Shown: positions 17,890 through 28,240 of the stretch, in pieces
Layout of the letters: every line of letters starts with the position of its first letter
How positions within the stretch are numbered: position 1 is the stretch's first letter
Assembly: GCF_001435935.1 (NCBI RefSeq)
Contig: NZ_AZGM01000073.1
Location: 1 to 40,474 of the forward strand
Reading direction: 5' to 3'
DNA: 40,474 bases
Source of the DNA: Limosilactobacillus panis DSM 6035
GTDB taxonomy: Bacteria; Bacillota; Bacilli; Lactobacillales; Lactobacillaceae
The notes under the pieces: model-generated
The model's database searches: none
What the model was told of the DNA's origin: nothing
Seen by the model: only the letters and a program-made list of their open reading frames with translations
Program-made: the position numbers and the translations under genes

Positions 17890-17987
17890 TGCATAAATTT
17901 TCGGTGGACTCGGAACCTTGTGCATATTAAAATTAAACTATGCATAACAGCCGTTAAATCAGCTGATGATCACGTGAATAATGCATA
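17890..17987. promoter_or_regulatory. four helically spaced TGCATA motifs
   Basis: The hexamer TGCATA occurs at 17890, 17921, 17941 and 17982. Spacings are 31, 20 and 41 bases, close to three, two and four DNA turns. The third copy is part of the palindrome TATGCATA (17939-17946). The region from 17820 to 18045 has no gene and is AT-rich. It lies between the divergent small ORF and the DUF72 gene, so it may be an operator array; the binding protein is unknown. Confidence 0.4.
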
Positions 17988-18050
17988 TATATTTTTTGCA
18001 AAAATTAAGAATTTGCTAAGCAATTAATGAGTAAGGGCCCGTCAATTTGG

Positions 18051-18079
18051 TTGCATTTACTGACCCGGCCCGATAGGAT
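18051..18079 (+). promoter_or_regulatory. promoter of the DUF72 gene
   Basis: TTGCAT (18051-18056) and TAGGAT (18074-18079) are spaced by 17 bases. The leader is about 20 bases and ends in the ribosome binding site AAGGAGGGAG. Confidence 0.7.
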
Positions 18080-18103
18080 AGCCTTGTGATAAGGAGGGAG
18101 ATT

Positions 18104-18955
18104 ATGGCAAAAATTACGATGGGAATGACGACGTGGACGGAACACCCCGTCCTGATTCACAATGAGCAGCGACCGGTGACTCTCAATGAATACGCCCAGC
18201 ATTTTCCAACAGTGGAAGTTGATACCTTCTTCTACGCTCTGCCTCAGATGAGCACCATTCAAAACTGGCTGGCGGCGGTTCCTGAAGACTTTACCTTCAT
18301 CATTAAGGCCCACCAGGGGATGACCCTTCACCGGCGCCACCAGGATAAGGGAGAATTGGCAACCCTCTTTGAACAGTACCGGCGGACAATTGCTCCTTTG
18401 GTAGCGGCTGGTCAGTTAAAGACGGTCCTATTCCAGTTTCCACCGTACTTTGACGCCAGTGTTGCGGATATTGAGTACCTGAAACTTGTCCGTACGTGGA
18501 TGGGACAACTGCCGGTGGCGGTGGAACTCCGCAACAGTAGCTGGTATCAGCCAGGAGTCGTGGATTCACTGATCAGCTACTGTCGTGACCTTAAGTTCAC
18601 TCTGGTAGCAGCGGATGAACCTCATGATACTGTGACCTCCGTTCCCTTCAAGCTGGTTACTACTAACCCGGACCTGGTCCTCCTGCGTCTGCACGGCCGG
18701 AATAAAGAGGGGTGGGCAAACCAGGATAAGAGCTGGCGCAAGACGCGGACTCTCTACCGTTACAGTGAAAAAGAGTTAGCCGCTTTTGCTCAGGCAATTC
18801 GGGCCCTGAACCCGACGCCCAAGGAAATCTGCGTTGTTTTTAACAATAACTCCGCAAAGGACGCCGCCCCGAACGCCCTGCAACTGCAGAAAATGATGGG
18901 GATTCACTTTTCGGGACTGGCACCCCGGTCACCGGAGCAACTCGACCTGTTTTAA
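18104..18955 (+). CDS. DUF72 family protein (YecE-like)
   Basis: A 283-residue DUF72 protein, a TIM-barrel family of unknown reaction. Visible family features are the N-terminal GMTTWTEHP segment (usually GTSGW), the VEVDTFFYALP strand-loop, FIIKAHQGMTLHRR, VAVELRNSSWY and LVLLRLHGRN, and a C-terminal VVFNNNSAKDAAPNALQLQ. ATG 18104 has AAGGAGGGAG at good spacing. It is the first gene before metG, separated by a short spacer with a weak GC hairpin and a likely metG promoter (TATACT at 18991-18996). Confidence 0.93.
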   Translation: MAKITMGMTTWTEHPVLIHNEQRPVTLNEYAQHFPTVEVDTFFYALPQMSTIQNWLAAVPEDFTFIIKAHQGMTLHRRHQDKGELATLFEQYRRTIAPLVAAGQLKTVLFQFPPYFDASVADIEYLKLVRTWMGQLPVAVELRNSSWYQPGVVDSLISYCRDLKFTLVAADEPHDTVTSVPFKLVTTNPDLVLLRLHGRNKEGWANQDKSWRKTRTLYRYSEKELAAFAQAIRALNPTPKEICVVFNNNSAKDAAPNALQLQKMMGIHFSGLAPRSPEQLDLF

Positions 18956-19027
18956 CGGCGGCAGACTGCTCATCGCGCCGCTATTTATGCTATACTTAAC
19001 GTCAATGCAATTCTAAAATCATACTAG

Positions 19028-21067
<2,040 letters not shown>

Positions 21068-21070
21068 GCC

Positions 21071-21883
21071 ATGGGAAAGAAGCAACGTGACTGGCGGCAG
21101 GTGTATGATTCCCACACTCACCTGAACGATGATCCCTTTTATGACGACGTACCGGCCTTTGAGGACCGGGCGGCATACTACGGGGTGACCCAGATGAACA
21201 TCGTGGGTTCAAATGCCAAGCTGAACCAGCGGGCACTGGACCTGGGCCACCGCTTTAGCAACCTGCACCCCATCATTGGCTGGCACCCGGAGGATATCCG
21301 GACCTTTAATGAAAAAGCCCGGCAAACTCTCCGTCAGCAACTTGATGACCCGGCGGTTGTGGGGATTGGTGAAATTGGCCTGGATTATTACAACGACGAG
21401 CATTCGCCCCATGACCAACAGCAGGATATCTTTGAGGAGCAGCTGGCCTGGGCCCGGGAACGGCACCTGCCCGTTTCCATCCACTGTCGGGAGGCCCTGG
21501 CCGATACCTATGCCATTTTGAAAAACGCCCACGTGGGTGACTTTGGCGGGGTGATGCACAGTTTTAATGGCTCTCCCGAGTGGGCGGAAAAGTTCTTGGC
21601 ATTGGGGATGGCAATCTCCTTTAGCGGGGTCGCCAGCTTTGGAAATGCCAAGGACGTGCATGCCGCTGTTCAGGCGGTTCCCCTGGACCGGATGATGGTG
21701 GAAACAGACGCCCCGTATTTGACGCCGGCCCCGTTTCGGGGAAAGCAGAACGAACCGGCCTTTACCAAGTTCGTTGTCGATGCGGTTGCCGACCTCAAGC
21801 AGGTTTCCTTTAGCCAGGCGGCCTACCATACTTACCAGAACGCAAGGAGGCTCTTTTTAAAAAGACATCATGACGAAGATTAA
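21071..21883 (+). CDS. tatD: TatD family metal-dependent hydrolase
   Basis: TIM-barrel metal-dependent DNase of the TatD family (YabD in Bacillus), 270 residues. Metal ligands are visible: His15 and His17 in DSHTHLND, the Glu of GEIGLDYYND, the His of SIHCREA and the Asp of ETDAPYLTPAP. It starts three bases after metG with no good ribosome binding site, so it probably relies on translational coupling. It overlaps rnmV by 14 bases. Precise in vivo substrate is not settled for this family. Confidence 0.95.
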   Translation: MGKKQRDWRQVYDSHTHLNDDPFYDDVPAFEDRAAYYGVTQMNIVGSNAKLNQRALDLGHRFSNLHPIIGWHPEDIRTFNEKARQTLRQQLDDPAVVGIGEIGLDYYNDEHSPHDQQQDIFEEQLAWARERHLPVSIHCREALADTYAILKNAHVGDFGGVMHSFNGSPEWAEKFLALGMAISFSGVASFGNAKDVHAAVQAVPLDRMMVETDAPYLTPAPFRGKQNEPAFTKFVVDAVADLKQVSFSQAAYHTYQNARRLFLKRHHDED

Positions 21884-22436
21884 AGAAGTAATTGTCGTTG
21901 AGGGCAAGGACGATACGAAGCAGGTCCAAAAGGCGGTTGATGCTGATACCTACGAAACGAACGGTTCAGCATTGAATGCTAGCGACCTGGCCCGGCTGAA
22001 GAAACTTCAGCGAAGCCGGGGACTAATTGTCTTTACTGATCCCGACTTTAACGGCGAACGCCTCCGGAAGATGATCAGTGCTGCCGTACCGGGAATTAAG
22101 CACGCCTTTATCCGCCGTGACCAAGGGGTGCCTAACGAAGCGCATGGCAGTTTGGGCGTTGAGCACGCTGACCCCGCAGTGATCAAAGCAGCGTTGAAGC
22201 ACCTTTATACCCAGGCGCCCGCAGCGAACCCGCTCTTCTCCCAGCGTGATTTACAGGCAGCGGGGTTAACCGGCCAGCAGAACTCAAAGCGCCGGCGAGA
22301 ACGCCTGGGCCAGATCTTAGGGATTGGCTACGGAAACGGTAAGCAACTGGTTCACCGTTTGAACATGTTCCAGGTGACCGCTGACCAGTTTACCGCCGCA
22401 GTGAAGCAAATTTACCAGGAGGAAAGCAATGAGTAA
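21870..22436 (+). CDS. rnmV: ribonuclease M5
   Basis: Toprim-domain nuclease that matures 5S rRNA in Gram-positive bacteria, 188 residues. The Toprim glutamate lies in [11 protein letters not shown] (residues 8-17) and the DxD motif in [14 protein letters not shown]. The ribosome binding site AAGGAGG is inside the end of tatD. Gene order tatD-rnmV-rsmA is the conserved Firmicutes one. It overlaps rsmA by eight bases. Confidence 0.96.
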   Translation: MTKIKEVIVVEGKDDTKQVQKAVDADTYETNGSALNASDLARLKKLQRSRGLIVFTDPDFNGERLRKMISAAVPGIKHAFIRRDQGVPNEAHGSLGVEHADPAVIKAALKHLYTQAPAANPLFSQRDLQAAGLTGQQNSKRRRERLGQILGIGYGNGKQLVHRLNMFQVTADQFTAAVKQIYQEESNE

Positions 22437-23322
22437 GACACCACAAATTGGAAGTCGCACCCGCACACGGGCCATCATGGAAAAGTACGGGATCCACACC
22501 AAGAAGAGCTTTGGTCAGAACTTCTTGACTGACCTCAACGTCTTGAAGCGGATTGTCGATGCCGGTGAGATCACCAAGGCGGATAACGTGATTGAAATTG
22601 GCCCGGGGATTGGGGCCCTCACTGAGCAGCTCGCTCAGGCGGCTGGTGAGGTCCTGGCTTTGGAAATTGACCAGGACCTGATTCCAGTCTTAAATGAGGT
22701 TCTCAAGCCCTACCCCAACGTCAAAGTCTTGAACCAGGATGTCTTAGCAGCAAACCTACCGGCACTGATTCAGGAGCAATTTACGGACCCCACCAAGCCG
22801 GTCAAGGTGGTTGCTAACCTGCCGTACTACATCACCAGCCCGATTTTAATGAACCTCCTGAAGGTGCCTGTTAAGTGGGCCGCCATTTGCGTCATGATGC
22901 AAAAGGAGGTGGCCCAACGACTGGCTGCCCAGCCGGGAACTAAGCAGTACGGGGCCCTAACTTTGGCAATTGAGTACCAGATGACGGCAACGATTGCCTT
23001 TAACGTTTCCCGCCATGCCTTTGTGCCATCGCCCAATGTTGATTCAGCAATCGTCGTTCTTAAGCCCCGAAAAGAGCCACTGCCAGTCCAGCCCTTTGAC
23101 CAGCAGAAGCTTTTTGGCTTCATTCGTGGTTGCTTTGCCCACCGGCGGAAGAGCCTGTGGAATAACCTCCAATCAGTCATTGGTAAGCAGGCGGACGTAA
23201 AGGAAAAGATGCAGACGATTCTTGATCAAGCGGGAATTTCTCCGCAAATTCGGCCAGAAAGACTGACCCTCGACCAGTTCATTGACTTGGCCAACCGCCT
23301 CCACGCGGCAGCACTTCTCTAA
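22429..23322 (+). CDS. rsmA: 16S rRNA dimethyladenosine transferase
   Basis: KsgA/RsmA, which dimethylates two adjacent adenosines near the 3' end of 16S rRNA, 297 residues. The SAM-binding motif is [15 protein letters not shown] (from residue 54) and the catalytic motif NLPYYITSP begins at residue 130. The N-terminal KKSFGQNFL signature is present. Loss of this gene gives kasugamycin resistance in other bacteria. It overlaps rnmV and ends 80 bases before veg, which has its own promoter. Confidence 0.98.
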   Translation: MSKTPQIGSRTRTRAIMEKYGIHTKKSFGQNFLTDLNVLKRIVDAGEITKADNVIEIGPGIGALTEQLAQAAGEVLALEIDQDLIPVLNEVLKPYPNVKVLNQDVLAANLPALIQEQFTDPTKPVKVVANLPYYITSPILMNLLKVPVKWAAICVMMQKEVAQRLAAQPGTKQYGALTLAIEYQMTATIAFNVSRHAFVPSPNVDSAIVVLKPRKEPLPVQPFDQQKLFGFIRGCFAHRRKSLWNNLQSVIGKQADVKEKMQTILDQAGISPQIRPERLTLDQFIDLANRLHAAALL

Positions 23323-23323
23323 A

Positions 23324-23352
23324 TTGACTTTTCTGTAATATAATGGTAATAT
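23324..23352 (+). promoter_or_regulatory. promoter of veg
   Basis: TTGACT (23324-23329) and TAATAT (23347-23352) are spaced by 17 bases, directly after the rsmA stop. veg has a notably strong promoter in Bacillus; here the -35 is near consensus and the -10 moderate. Confidence 0.65.
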
Positions 23353-23403
23353 TAATTGCTTAATAATTTAATGGTACTGTTTATTGCAGTGAGGTGAAGT
23401 GGA

Positions 23404-23637
23404 GTGCCAGAAACGATTGTGGAGATCAAGAAGAAATTGGATGATCGAATTGGCCAGCCGGTCTTAGTAAAGGCTCAGGCGGGACGTAAGCGGGTGGCAA
23501 CACACCACGGGGTCTTGAGCAAGACCTACCCAGCGATTTTCATTGTCCACTTAAACGATGGTCAGGGTTCCCTTGACCGGATCTCTTACAGCTATACGGA
23601 TGTTTTAACGCATAACATCTCGTTAGCCTTTGAATAA
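23404..23637 (+). CDS. veg: Veg family protein
   Basis: A 77-residue Veg (DUF1021) protein. The family core is visible: DRIGQPVLVKAQAGRKRVATHHGVLSKTYP, then DRISYSYTDVLT. In Bacillus, Veg influences biofilm formation and spore outgrowth; its molecular activity is unclear. The start is GTG with GAGGTGA (23391-23397) upstream. The position between rsmA and ispE is the conserved one. Confidence 0.95.
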   Translation: MPETIVEIKKKLDDRIGQPVLVKAQAGRKRVATHHGVLSKTYPAIFIVHLNDGQGSLDRISYSYTDVLTHNISLAFE

Positions 23638-23679
23638 TAACAGTTAGTAGAGCTGTGAAACTTGCGCGTCTCAATACAC

Positions 23680-23727
23680 AATAACCTCCAGTGCCCGGCA
23701 TTGTCGAACACCGGAGGTTATTTTTAT
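23680..23727 (+). terminator. Rho-independent terminator after veg
   Basis: Perfect 10-bp arms AATAACCTCC (23680-23689) and GGAGGTTATT (23713-23722), extended by GTG/CAC, are followed by a T run. Confidence 0.9.
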
Positions 23728-23781
23728 TCTTCCAACATGCACGGGGAGTGAAGTGGCTGATGGCTTTGCAACGGTAAGAGC

Positions 23782-23810
23782 TTGCCGTTTATTTCTCCCA
23801 TTAGTATAAT
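23782..23810 (+). promoter_or_regulatory. promoter of ispE
   Basis: TTGCCG (23782-23787) and a perfect TATAAT (23805-23810) are spaced by 17 bases, leaving a leader of about 35 bases. Confidence 0.8.
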
Positions 23811-23850
23811 CAAATTAAGTAGATTATATGAGGTTGGGAGGGAAGATTCG

Positions 23851-24702
23851 ATGCGTGTAACTGAAAAGGCGCCAGCAAAGTTAAATTTAAGTCTCGATAC
23901 GCCAATGCGTTACTTCGACGGTTCACCGCGCTGGGACATGGTGATGACCTCGGCCGACTTGGCTGACTACGTGACCGTTGAGACCCACCGGCGGCCAGCA
24001 ACGATTAAGGTGTACACCAATAGTGGCTTCTTACCGAACGACCAGCGGAACCTTGCCTATCAAGCGGCCCATATTCTTCGCAACCGTTTCCACTGTAAGG
24101 AAGGGGTCACAATTAATATTAAGAAGAACATTCCAGTTGCTGCCGGCCTTGGTGGGGGGTCTTCAGATGCGGCCGCGGTCCTGCGCGCCCTTAATAGTAT
24201 GTGGCAGTTGGGGCTTTCAAAGCAGGAATTGGCAACGATTGCCCTCACAATTGACTCCGATGTTCCTTACTGTGTTTATAGTCAGTTGGCCTACGTCTCT
24301 GGCCACGGTGAGAAGATTGAACTATTGCCACCCCAACCCCACTACTGGGTCGTGATTGCCAAGCAACAGATTAGCGTTTCAACGCCCCAGATTTTGCGGC
24401 AGATCAATTACGAAAAAATTGACCACCTAGATAACGATCAGTTACTTGCCAGCCTGCGGGCCCAGAATTGGCAAACGGCAACCAAGTACATGGGAAACGT
24501 CCTTGAACCGGTCACGATGAGCTTTTACCCGGAGATTAAGCGGTTGAAGGAAAAAATGGTCGAGCTAGGGGCCGACGTTGCCCAGATGAGTGGAACCGGG
24601 CCAACTGTTTTTGCCATTTGCCACACCGAATCGCGCGCCAAGCGGATTCAAAACAGTATCCGGGGCTTCTGCCGTGATGTCCATGTGGTGACCCTGTTGT
24701 GA
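23851..24702 (+). CDS. ispE: 4-diphosphocytidyl-2-C-methyl-D-erythritol kinase-like GHMP kinase
   Basis: GHMP-superfamily kinase, 283 residues, positional ortholog of ispE. The ATP loop reads PVAAGLGGGSSDAA (residues 95-108), and Lys9 and Asp137 (in TIDSDVP) match the catalytic pair. The substrate region reads RYFDGSPRWDMVMTS where the enzyme of MEP-pathway bacteria has DGYHxL, so the substrate may have drifted. This genome also has an HMG-CoA reductase, implying the mevalonate route for isoprenoids. I chose ATG 23851 because GGGAGGGAAG is just upstream; the longer in-frame reading would begin inside the promoter. Confidence 0.9.
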   Translation: MRVTEKAPAKLNLSLDTPMRYFDGSPRWDMVMTSADLADYVTVETHRRPATIKVYTNSGFLPNDQRNLAYQAAHILRNRFHCKEGVTINIKKNIPVAAGLGGGSSDAAAVLRALNSMWQLGLSKQELATIALTIDSDVPYCVYSQLAYVSGHGEKIELLPPQPHYWVVIAKQQISVSTPQILRQINYEKIDHLDNDQLLASLRAQNWQTATKYMGNVLEPVTMSFYPEIKRLKEKMVELGADVAQMSGTGPTVFAICHTESRAKRIQNSIRGFCRDVHVVTLL

Positions 24703-24759
24703 TAATGTGCAGGCCGGAAAAAGTATTCCGGATGACCAATAATTAAATTTGAAAACTAA

Positions 24760-24808
24760 AAGAGTGCGGGAACAAGTTGCGGGTTTGTTCCCGTACTCTT
24801 GTTTTTTT
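24760..24808 (+). terminator. Rho-independent terminator after ispE
   Basis: 16-bp arms (24760-24775 with 24785-24800, one G-U pair) are followed by seven T residues. Confidence 0.93.
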
Positions 24809-24816
24809 CGATAAAC

Positions 24817-24845
24817 TTGCATTGCGGGCCAATTTTCGTTAAGAT
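24817..24845 (+). promoter_or_regulatory. promoter of the zinc transporter operon
   Basis: TTGCAT (24817-24822) and TAAGAT (24840-24845) are spaced by 17 bases. The start point should be near 24852, immediately before the Zur-like box. Confidence 0.75.
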
Positions 24846-24856
24846 AGTTTTATTAT

Positions 24857-24877
24857 AAATAGTAATCGTTACGATTT
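24857..24877 (+). promoter_or_regulatory. Zur-type operator
   Basis: A 21-base near-palindrome (AAATAGTAAT, C, GTTACGATTT) matches the Bacillus Zur consensus AAATCGTAAT-N-ATTACGATTT at all but two of 20 defined positions. It lies just downstream of the predicted start point, where a repressor would block initiation. Zinc repression of the operon is inferred from this match. Confidence 0.8.
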
Positions 24878-24893
24878 AGGAGAGAACTACGCA

Positions 24894-25805
24894 ATGAAGA
24901 AGTATTGGACCGGTGTTGGTGCGTTGGTGAGCGTTCTCGTGGTCATTTTGGTACTGTCCTGCCTGCCACTTAAGGAGGGCCACCAGGAACAGAAGCCTAT
25001 TCGGGTTGTCACCAGCCTTAATTTTTATGGTGAGGTCGCCCAGCAAGTTGCCGGGAAGTATGGCCAGGTAACCTCAGTGATCAACAACGCCTCAATTGAT
25101 CCCCATGATTACCAGCCGAGCACCCAGCAATCACAACTGATGGGGAAGGCCAATCTGGTAATTCAAAATGGCCTTGGCTATGACCACTGGTTGACCAGGA
25201 TGACCCAAGCCAGTGGAAATCATAACCTCCGTGTTATTGATGTCGGTCGTCAGGTTGCCGGCGAGCAGGCGGGGGCCAACGAGCACGTTTGGTACCAGCC
25301 AACCACGATGAAGAAGTTAGCAAAGGAACTTGCCAATCAGTATTCACGAATGGACCCTGATCATTCCGGTTACTACCACCGCCAGGCCCGGAAGTACCTT
25401 AAGTCGTTACGGCCCCTGGATAAGGAGATTGCTCACGTTAAGCAGGACGTCGGTCAACAGCGGGCAGTTGCCGTCAGCGAACCCGTCTTTGACTACGCCT
25501 TGAATAACCTTGGTTACCAGGTGGTTGACAGCCACTTCGCGAAGGCAACCGAAGACGGTAATGATCCCTCACCACAGGACGTCAAGGACCTCCAAGACGC
25601 CATCATTAACCACCGAATTGCCTTCTTTGTGGAGAACGCCCAGTCTGACGACCATGTGATTAATAATATGGTTCAGCTGTCCCACAAGCATGACGTCCCG
25701 GTCTTGAAAGTGACGGAATCAAAGCCCAATGGGAAGACCTACCAGCAGTGGATGATTGACCAATACCAAGAACTCGCCAAGATTCAGCAGAAGGAGATTC
25801 GATAA
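24894..25805 (+). CDS. zinc ABC transporter substrate-binding lipoprotein
   Basis: Cluster A-I metal-binding protein (AdcA/ZnuA-like), 303 residues. An N-terminal membrane segment (residues 5-22) ends in VLSC with Cys23, a somewhat atypical lipobox. Metal ligands expected for the family are visible: His71 in SIDPHDYQPS and His131 in NEHVWYQP, with further acidic candidates in SEPVFDY and FFVENAQSDDH. There is no His-rich loop. Manganese specificity cannot be excluded from the protein alone, but the Zur-like box upstream favours zinc. It shares one base with the ATPase gene (TAATG). Confidence 0.9.
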   Translation: MKKYWTGVGALVSVLVVILVLSCLPLKEGHQEQKPIRVVTSLNFYGEVAQQVAGKYGQVTSVINNASIDPHDYQPSTQQSQLMGKANLVIQNGLGYDHWLTRMTQASGNHNLRVIDVGRQVAGEQAGANEHVWYQPTTMKKLAKELANQYSRMDPDHSGYYHRQARKYLKSLRPLDKEIAHVKQDVGQQRAVAVSEPVFDYALNNLGYQVVDSHFAKATEDGNDPSPQDVKDLQDAIINHRIAFFVENAQSDDHVINNMVQLSHKHDVPVLKVTESKPNGKTYQQWMIDQYQELAKIQQKEIR

Positions 25806-26479
25806 TGGCAGTATTATCAGTAGATGACTTAACGGTCGCTTATGGGGACCATACCGTCTTTAGTAATCTCAGTTTTACCATCAACAGTGGAGACTTTCTT
25901 GTCGTGGTTGGTGAAAATGGGGTGGGAAAGACGACCCTTGTAAAGGCCCTCTTAGGACTGATTAAACCTAAGGAGGGGACGATTAACATCCCCAAGGACA
26001 CCCGCCTGGGCTACGTGCCTCAGTTCCGGAACCTTGATGAGGAATATCCTCTATCAATTCGTGACTTTGTGGCTTTAAACAGCCGCCAGTCGCGGTGGCC
26101 ATGGCTGACGAAGAAGGAGCGGCACCGCCTGGACCGGATCATTAGGATCACCGACCTGACTAAAATTGCGGGACGACCCCTAGGTCTCGCCTCCGGTGGG
26201 GAAAAGCAGCGGGCCTACCTTGCTCAGGCCCTGCTTACCAACCCCCGCCTCCTGATTTTAGACGAGTCCACCGCTAGTTTGGATAACGAGATGAAGTACA
26301 GTCTGCTGGACCTGGTGGCCCGTTTTCAAGAGGACGGCCTCAGTGTGATGTTCATTACCCATGATTGGGACCTTGCCCAACGGTACGGCACCCGCTACCT
26401 CCACATGCAAGCGGACGGGTACACGGCGGGGTCGATTAACGAACTTGCAGCGATTGTAAAGGGGGAAGAAGAATGCTAA
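25805..26479 (+). CDS. zinc ABC transporter ATP-binding protein
   Basis: AdcC/ZnuC-type ATPase, 224 residues. Walker A is GENGVGKTT (36-44), the signature LASGGEKQR starts at residue 128 and Walker B is LLILDESTASLD. It energises the permease encoded next, whose start overlaps its end by seven bases. Confidence 0.96.
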   Translation: MAVLSVDDLTVAYGDHTVFSNLSFTINSGDFLVVVGENGVGKTTLVKALLGLIKPKEGTINIPKDTRLGYVPQFRNLDEEYPLSIRDFVALNSRQSRWPWLTKKERHRLDRIIRITDLTKIAGRPLGLASGGEKQRAYLAQALLTNPRLLILDESTASLDNEMKYSLLDLVARFQEDGLSVMFITHDWDLAQRYGTRYLHMQADGYTAGSINELAAIVKGEEEC

Positions 26480-27270
26480 GTCTTGCCTTTATGCGGCACG
26501 CCTTTGTCGCCAGTAACTTTATTGCAATCGTCAGTGGGGTGATTGGGGTGTTTGTGGTTGCCCGCCAACTGTCCTTTCTGACCCACACCCTGTCGGAAAT
26601 TGGCTTTGCCGGGGCCTCCTTTGCGGTCTTTGCTGGCTGGGCACCCCTCGACGGAATGATTCTCTTTACCATGCTCAGCTCCGTTTTGGTGGGGCAGATG
26701 AGTATTAAGGAATCACGGCGGGAGGCGGTCATCAGTGCGGTGTCGGGCTTGTTCATCGGTCTGGGGATCCTTTTCCTTTCCCTCAGCAGCCAGACGGCCA
26801 GTTCCGCGACCAGCATCCTCTTCGGGAGCGTGGTTGGGATTAGTGCCAGTGAAGTTCACCAGCTGATTATCTTGTCGGCGGTAGTTTTGGCAATTACCGT
26901 CCTGATCTACCGCCAACTGAAGTTCTCTTCCTTTGACGAGGTTGGGGCGCAGGTGAGTGGGTTCAACCAGACGGTTATTTCGGTCGTCTTTTTGCTCCTC
27001 CTGGCGTTGAGCGTCAGTGTGGCCGCTCAGATCGTTGGTTCGCTGTTGATCTTCATTCTGCTAACGATTCCCGCAGCCAGCGCCAAGTACTTCACCCATG
27101 GTGTCGCGAAGATGATGGGGCTCGCAATCCTCTTCTCCCTTCTGGGAACCTGGGCCGGACTACTGTTGGGCTACTTGACCAACTGGCCGGTCAGCTTCTT
27201 CATCGCCGTGATTGAGGTCATCATTTACGTCATTGCCCTTTTATACCAGAACTTCATTGAAGCAAACTAA
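26473..27270 (+). CDS. zinc ABC transporter permease
   Basis: AdcB/ZnuB-type integral membrane permease, 265 residues with about seven to eight hydrophobic segments, such as FIAIVSGVIGVFVVARQLSF and IVGSLLIFILLTIPAASAKY. The family pattern LSFLTHTLSEIGFAGASFA is present. It is the last gene of the Zur-boxed operon; the start overlaps the ATPase gene, and a terminator follows. Confidence 0.96.
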   Translation: MLSLAFMRHAFVASNFIAIVSGVIGVFVVARQLSFLTHTLSEIGFAGASFAVFAGWAPLDGMILFTMLSSVLVGQMSIKESRREAVISAVSGLFIGLGILFLSLSSQTASSATSILFGSVVGISASEVHQLIILSAVVLAITVLIYRQLKFSSFDEVGAQVSGFNQTVISVVFLLLLALSVSVAAQIVGSLLIFILLTIPAASAKYFTHGVAKMMGLAILFSLLGTWAGLLLGYLTNWPVSFFIAVIEVIIYVIALLYQNFIEAN

Positions 27271-27281
27271 AATTGGTTAAA

Positions 27282-27320
27282 CCCGCGTCAGCAAAAAACT
27301 TTGCCAACGCGGGCTTTTTT
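27282..27320 (+). terminator. Rho-independent terminator after the zinc transporter operon
   Basis: Arms CCCGCGT (27282-27288) and ACGCGGG (27307-27313), with an inner GCAAA/TTTGC pairing, are followed by a T run. Confidence 0.88.
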
Positions 27321-27334
27321 GGAAATAATTCAGA

Positions 27335-27347
27335 AAAGCCGAACATT
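27335..27347 (+). promoter_or_regulatory. PurBox-like site upstream of purR
   Basis: AAAGCCGAACATT fits the PurR box core CCGAAC with flanking A/T (consensus AWWWCCGAACWWT, one mismatch). Promoter elements are weak: a TAAAAT lies at 27354-27359. Autoregulation of purR is known in Bacillus and is inferred here. A 15-base palindrome AATTCAT-T-ATGAATT (27357-27371) lies next to it. Confidence 0.5.
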
Positions 27348-27393
27348 TTATGGTAAAATTCATTATGAATTAATCCTTTTGGAAAGGCGGACA

Positions 27394-28239
27394 ATGACGA
27401 TTATGAAAGTACGAAGAAGCAACCGGCTGGTCGATATGACCCGCTACCTACTAGAACACCCCCGAACATTAGTGTCGCTTAAGTTCTTTAGTGAACGCTA
27501 TGGTTCGGCAAAATCCTCAATCAGTGAGGACTTGAGTATTATCAAGCACACCTTCCAGACTTGGGGAGAAGGACGTCTGAAGACTATCCCCGGTGCTAGT
27601 GGTGGTGCTGTGTTAGCGCCCTTTTACTCCCAGGAGAACGCGGAAAAGGCAATCGCTAACCTGGTAAACGAGGTCAACGATGACTCCCGCTTTCTTCCCG
27701 GCGGCTATGTTTACCTGTCGGATCTGATTGGCCGGCCGGACATCCTCCACCAAGTGGGTCAGATAATTGCGACTCAGTACATGGATAAGGACGTCGACGT
27801 AGTGATGACGGTGGAGACCAAAGGAATTCCGATTGCCCAGAGCGCGGCAATGTACATGAACAAGCCGTTTGTGATCGTTCGGAATAGTTCCCACATTACC
27901 GAAGGGCCGACGGTGAGTGTTAACTACGTCTCAGGATCAGTCAAGCGGATTAAGAAGATGGAACTGTCACGGCGGACCTTGTCGGCAGGGGCCAACGTCG
28001 TCGTTGTTGATGACTTCCTGAAGGGTGGCGGAACCCTGAACGGGATGGCGTCCTTGATTAGGGAATTCGATGCCAACCTGGTGGGGATGACCGTCTTGGC
28101 TGAAAGCAGCAATAGTGATCACCGCTTAGTTGATGATTGCACGTCATTAGTCACGGTTGATGCAGAAGATGGCGATCAAAAGACCATCACCGCACGTCCT
28201 GGTAATTTTATGGAAAATGTCTTCGGAAAGGAAAATTAG
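27394..28239 (+). CDS. purR: purine operon repressor PurR
   Basis: Gram-positive PurR, 281 residues: an N-terminal winged helix ([21 protein letters not shown]) and a C-terminal phosphoribosyltransferase-like domain whose PRPP loop is [13 protein letters not shown] (202-214). PRPP lowers its DNA affinity in Bacillus. I chose ATG 27394, six bases after GGAAAGG; ATG 27403 gives the start seen in Bacillus and is also possible. The downstream prs makes PRPP, the PurR effector. glmU begins two bases after its stop. Confidence 0.95.
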   Translation: MTIMKVRRSNRLVDMTRYLLEHPRTLVSLKFFSERYGSAKSSISEDLSIIKHTFQTWGEGRLKTIPGASGGAVLAPFYSQENAEKAIANLVNEVNDDSRFLPGGYVYLSDLIGRPDILHQVGQIIATQYMDKDVDVVMTVETKGIPIAQSAAMYMNKPFVIVRNSSHITEGPTVSVNYVSGSVKRIKKMELSRRTLSAGANVVVVDDFLKGGGTLNGMASLIREFDANLVGMTVLAESSNSDHRLVDDCTSLVTVDAEDGDQKTITARPGNFMENVFGKEN

Positions 28240-28240
28240 A

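Noticed and set aside
27357-27371. Palindrome AATTCAT-T-ATGAATT as an independent operator
   Set aside because: It is AT-rich and lies at or beside the probable purR -10 region; short palindromes of this composition arise easily. Kept only as a note at the PurBox entry.
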